A stretch of 49,814 nt of DNA. Origin: Sneathiella sp. (GTDB lineage: Bacteria; Pseudomonadota; Alphaproteobacteria; Sneathiellales; Sneathiellaceae). The stretch covers positions 61,428 to 111,241 of the forward strand of contig NZ_NZMB01000003.1 of NCBI RefSeq assembly GCF_002694385.1, in the 5' to 3' direction. Positions 47,146 through 49,814 of this stretch are shown in pieces (within the stretch, counting starts at the first letter, position 1; every line of letters starts with the position of its first letter). The notes below the pieces were generated by a model. The model saw only the letters and a list, made by a program, of their open reading frames with translations, was not told the origin of the DNA and ran no database searches. The position numbers and the translations under genes were made by a program.

Positions 47146-47161
47146 TGGCATCATAATTGCT
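47146..47161 (+). promoter_or_regulatory. Sigma-54 promoter of flgK
   Basis: TGGCATCATAATTGCT keeps TGGCA, the exact GG-N10-GC spacing and TTGCT. The predicted start is near 47172, giving flgK a leader of about 200 bases. Confidence 0.75.
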
Positions 47162-47223
47162 TGGTATGTGTCAGAAATCTTGTCTGGGCGGCAATCCGTT
47201 CGTCCCGATTAAGGGTAGAAGTT

Positions 47224-47376
47224 ATGAAAACTATTGAAAATCAAAGGATTGCAATAATTTTTCCAGTCGCTCCCGGCAGCTGTGGGAAGAGGCTGCCCGG
47301 TATCTTTTGCCATGGGGCGGCTGATTTTGCCGCTGCCAACCTTCTCTTTTCATTCGCCCTGGAGCAAATGTCATGA
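47224..47376 (+). CDS. Possible 50-residue leader ORF upstream of flgK
   Basis: Starts MKTIENQRIAIIFPVAPG, with AAGGG 8 bases before ATG. It ends FALEQMS with a TGA that overlaps the flgK ATG by 4 bases. It lies entirely inside the predicted sigma-54 transcript leader. No family is recognised. It may couple translation to flgK, or be a chance open frame; the leader also holds a GGCAGC/GCTGCC hairpin at 47275-47297. Confidence 0.35.
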   Translation: MKTIENQRIAIIFPVAPGSCGKRLPGIFCHGAADFAAANLLFSFALEQMS

Positions 47377-49469
47377 GCCTGAATGCAATTATGAACTCCG
47401 GTATCAGCGCCATGTTGACAAACCAGAGCGCGCTTAATGTGACCTCGAGCAATATCGCCAATGTGAATACGGATGGATATGCGCGTAAGACGGTTGATTT
47501 CAGTGCGGTTTCAATCAACGGCTTCGGCTCCGGAGTGGAGATTGCCGAAGTCCGGCGCATTACCGATGAGTATATTGCCAAGGAGCTTCGGCTCGCGACG
47601 GCCGGTTCCGAGCAATATAAGGCGATGTCAAAGCTGTATGATCAGCTTCAGTCTCTGCTCGGCGATCCGGCCGCAAACAGCTCCCTGACAGGTAAGCTTG
47701 ATAGCCTTCATTCGGCCTTTGCGGCGTTGACGACGGATCCGACGATGCCCGTTGCCCGGAAGACAGTGCTGAATGAAATTTCAAGTTTCGGGGTTGAGGC
47801 GAACCGGCTTCTCAGCCAGATACAAGTGTTGCGAAAAGAGGCGGACAGCCATATTGGACAGGAGATTGAAACCGTCAATAATGCGCTGTTACGTATTCAT
47901 GAACTGAATATTGAAATCCGCTCCGGGAACCAGAGCAGCCGACCGGTGGGCGATCTGCTCGATCAGCGGGATCAGGCTCTGGCCGAAATTTCAAAGATCA
48001 TGGATGTCAAAACCTATCCGATGACGGATGGCGCAGTTGCTGTTGTCACCGATACCGGCCATCAGCTTCTCGATTATCAGCCGCGTCAGCTTGTCTATTC
48101 TCCGGCGGCATATGTCGGCAGCGATACGATTTTTAATCAGATCACCATTAATAACTATGATGTGGCGACGAAAGAAGTGGCGGCGACGGGGTTGCCGCTG
48201 GATTCCGAATTGACAAGCGGGTCTCTGCGCGGCTGGCTTGATATGCGTAATACGGAATTGCCCAATCTCGCCAGTCAGATAGGCGCCCTCTCGGCGGGTG
48301 TGGCGGAGCAGCTCAATGCGGTGCATAACGAAAACATCACCGTGCCGCCGCCCGCTGTCATGACGGGGGTGAATTCCGGTGTGCTGGCAACTGATGCACA
48401 TGGGTTTACAGGGCAGGCGACATTTTACAGCTTTGATGCGAATAATAACGTCCTGGCCTCTCATACCGTCGATTTTGACGACCTGGGAACCAATACGATG
48501 GCCGATGTTCTGGCCGAGGTGAATGGAGCGCTGGGTGCGGGGACTCTCTCCCTTGCCAATGGTGTCTTGACTATGTCCGCCCAGGGCGGTGCAGCGGGTA
48601 TTGGCATTGGGCAGGATGCGGCGAGCCCGTCTGAACGGGGCGGGCGCGGATTTTCGCATTTTTTCGGCATGAATGATCTGGTCCGGGCGGATATTAAAAC
48701 ATCCTTTGCAACGGGAATGTCCGCAGGAGACGCCCATGGATTTAGCGGCACCACGACGCTGGAACTGATGGGGCCAAATGGCGAAAGTCCGGTTTCGATG
48801 ACGCTCGATTTCGGGGCGATTGGCGGGACGATGGCGGATGTCGTCAATGCCATCAACAGTAATCTTGGTCCCTATGCGACGGCATCGCTCGATGCCAGCG
48901 GGGCACTGGTGTTCAGCACAGCCACCGGCTATGCGGGATATCAGATTAACGTTACGGAAAATAGCTCTCTTCGCGGCGCGACAGGCGTCAGCTTTCCGGA
49001 AATGTTCGGGGTCGGCCTGCGTTATCCGGCGGACGCCGGACTGGGGTTTACCGTCAATCCGTCGATTGACGCCAATCCACAGCTTCTTGCCACCGCCAGA
49101 ATTGATCCCGCGGGCACGCCAGCGATCACGGTGGCGGATAACCGGGGGGCGCTCGCGTTTCAGGAACTGGCGACGGCAAGCATTGCCTTTCCGACGATAG
49201 GCGGCCTTACGGGTTCCACGGTTTCTCTTGGGGATTATGCTGCACAGATCCTGGCAAAATCCGGGCTGGATGCCGCCCGCGCTGACAGCCTGCATAGTGA
49301 TCGTTCGGCCCTGGCCACGGAGTTTCAGAGCCGGATGCAGGAAGTGTCCGGCGTCAATATGGATGAGGAACTCGCCAATCTCATTGTTTTTCAGAATGCC
49401 TATAACGCGTCCGCGCGCATCATTACGACGGCGCGCGAAATGTATGACATTCTGATCGATCTCGTTTAG
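47373..49469 (+). CDS. flgK: Flagellar hook-associated protein 1, FlgK
   Basis: 698-residue hook-filament junction protein. The N-terminus MSLNAIMNSGISAMLTNQSALNVTSSNIANVNTDGYARK and the C-terminus (LANLIVFQNAYNASARIITTAREMYDILIDLV) form the conserved axial coiled coils. The middle has a duplicated module: DAHGFTG at 341 and DAHGFSG at 453, each followed about 33 residues later by TMADV. This makes it longer than the roughly 550-residue E. coli FlgK. GGAG lies 8 bases before ATG. Followed by flgL after 10 bases. Confidence 0.95.
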   Translation: MSLNAIMNSGISAMLTNQSALNVTSSNIANVNTDGYARKTVDFSAVSINGFGSGVEIAEVRRITDEYIAKELRLATAGSEQYKAMSKLYDQLQSLLGDPAANSSLTGKLDSLHSAFAALTTDPTMPVARKTVLNEISSFGVEANRLLSQIQVLRKEADSHIGQEIETVNNALLRIHELNIEIRSGNQSSRPVGDLLDQRDQALAEISKIMDVKTYPMTDGAVAVVTDTGHQLLDYQPRQLVYSPAAYVGSDTIFNQITINNYDVATKEVAATGLPLDSELTSGSLRGWLDMRNTELPNLASQIGALSAGVAEQLNAVHNENITVPPPAVMTGVNSGVLATDAHGFTGQATFYSFDANNNVLASHTVDFDDLGTNTMADVLAEVNGALGAGTLSLANGVLTMSAQGGAAGIGIGQDAASPSERGGRGFSHFFGMNDLVRADIKTSFATGMSAGDAHGFSGTTTLELMGPNGESPVSMTLDFGAIGGTMADVVNAINSNLGPYATASLDASGALVFSTATGYAGYQINVTENSSLRGATGVSFPEMFGVGLRYPADAGLGFTVNPSIDANPQLLATARIDPAGTPAITVADNRGALAFQELATASIAFPTIGGLTGSTVSLGDYAAQILAKSGLDAARADSLHSDRSALATEFQSRMQEVSGVNMDEELANLIVFQNAYNASARIITTAREMYDILIDLV

Positions 49470-49479
49470 GAGAAAAGCC

Positions 49480-49814
49480 ATGACACGCATTTCGACATTT
49501 CAGCAGAGTCAGTCTCTCATCAGTGAGATGCTGAAAGCGCAAAGCAATGTTGCGTCAGCCCAGAAACAAGTTTCGACCGGGCATAAAGCGGAATATTACA
49601 AGGACATCCATATGGATGTTTCCAGCCTCGCAGGGTCAAAATCCCTTCTCTCGCGTCTGGAGCAGCATGAGGCGAATAACGGCAAGGTGATGAACCGCCT
49701 TGCCCTGTATGACCAGTCGCTTGCCGGGATGGAAAATGCGGGAAGCGATGTTCGCGATGCCGTCATGTCGGCGGTTAGTTCCTCCTCGCCGCAGGGATTG
49801 ACGGCAACGATTGA
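49480..49814 (+). CDS. flgL: Flagellar hook-associated protein 3, FlgL (partial)
   Basis: The first 111 residues are visible; the rest lies beyond the window. MTRISTFQQSQSLISEMLKAQSNVASAQKQVSTGHKAEYYKDI is the flagellin-like N-terminal helix of FlgL, and the position right after flgK supports this over flagellin. AGGAGA precedes ATG. FlgL forms the second junction ring between hook and filament. Confidence 0.88.
   Translation, partial: MTRISTFQQSQSLISEMLKAQSNVASAQKQVSTGHKAEYYKDIHMDVSSLAGSKSLLSRLEQHEANNGKVMNRLALYDQSLAGMENAGSDVRDAVMSAVSSSSPQGLTATI

Noticed and set aside
47991-49490. 499-codon minus-strand open frame
   Set aside because: Antisense of flgK; no family resemblance.

Overview
The window looks like chromosomal DNA from a flagellated alphaproteobacterium. 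Markers are CtrA, ChpT, SciP and FlbD, the alpha-type SspB, Usg, DUF1491 and DUF3553 families, and a circularly permuted two-piece tmRNA gene. I cannot name the genus; the chpT-cheAWYBR / ctrA / fliIJ arrangement and the PomA-like stator suggest a marine or Rhodospirillales/Kordiimonas-like lineage, which is inference. I saw no rRNA, tRNA, insertion sequence, prophage or CRISPR array.

Positions 1-10.9 kb hold housekeeping genes, mostly on the minus strand: class I fumarase (cut by the window edge), sspB, ssrA, folA-thyA, a DUF1491 gene, tag, ygfZ, then pyrC (+), usg (-), an AcuI/YhdH-type reductase (+), cysQ (-), an acyltransferase (-) and mobA (+). ssrA and sspB, which act on the same tagged-protein degradation route, are neighbours.

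Positions 10.9-19 kb hold a DMT exporter that seems to start at an ATT codon, a LysR regulator, and the divergent mmsA, mmsB, alpha/beta hydrolase, DMT exporter and crotonase genes, consistent with valine/branched-chain catabolism. The lysR-mmsA gap carries three repeats spaced exactly 21 bp apart. A class I glutamine amidotransferase and a DUF3553 gene follow.

Positions 19.1-28.3 kb hold a signalling block: chpT, cheA (hybrid, two CheW-like domains plus a receiver), cheW, cheY, cheB, cheR, a bidirectional terminator, ctrA (-), then fliI-fliJ (+). The ctrA/fliI gap has a perfect TTAA-N7-TTAA CtrA box and a second, inverted relative of it.

Positions 28.4-30.6 kb hold three non-flagellar genes (ICL/PEP-mutase family, trhO, MmcQ/YjbR). 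From 30.6 to 42.5 kb there is a ten-gene minus-strand operon, read fliF, fliG, fliH, fliN, motA, flbD, flhA, flhF, flhG, FliK-like. Upstream lie sciP and then fliK-flgD-flgE (-), and divergently flgK-flgL (+; flgL is cut by the window end). The fliK/flgK gap has two good sigma-54 promoters and a 14-bp element that recurs exactly upstream of fliF, a candidate FlbD site. The sites suggest the order CtrA/SciP, then the fliF operon including FlbD, then sigma-54-dependent hook genes, as known in Caulobacter.
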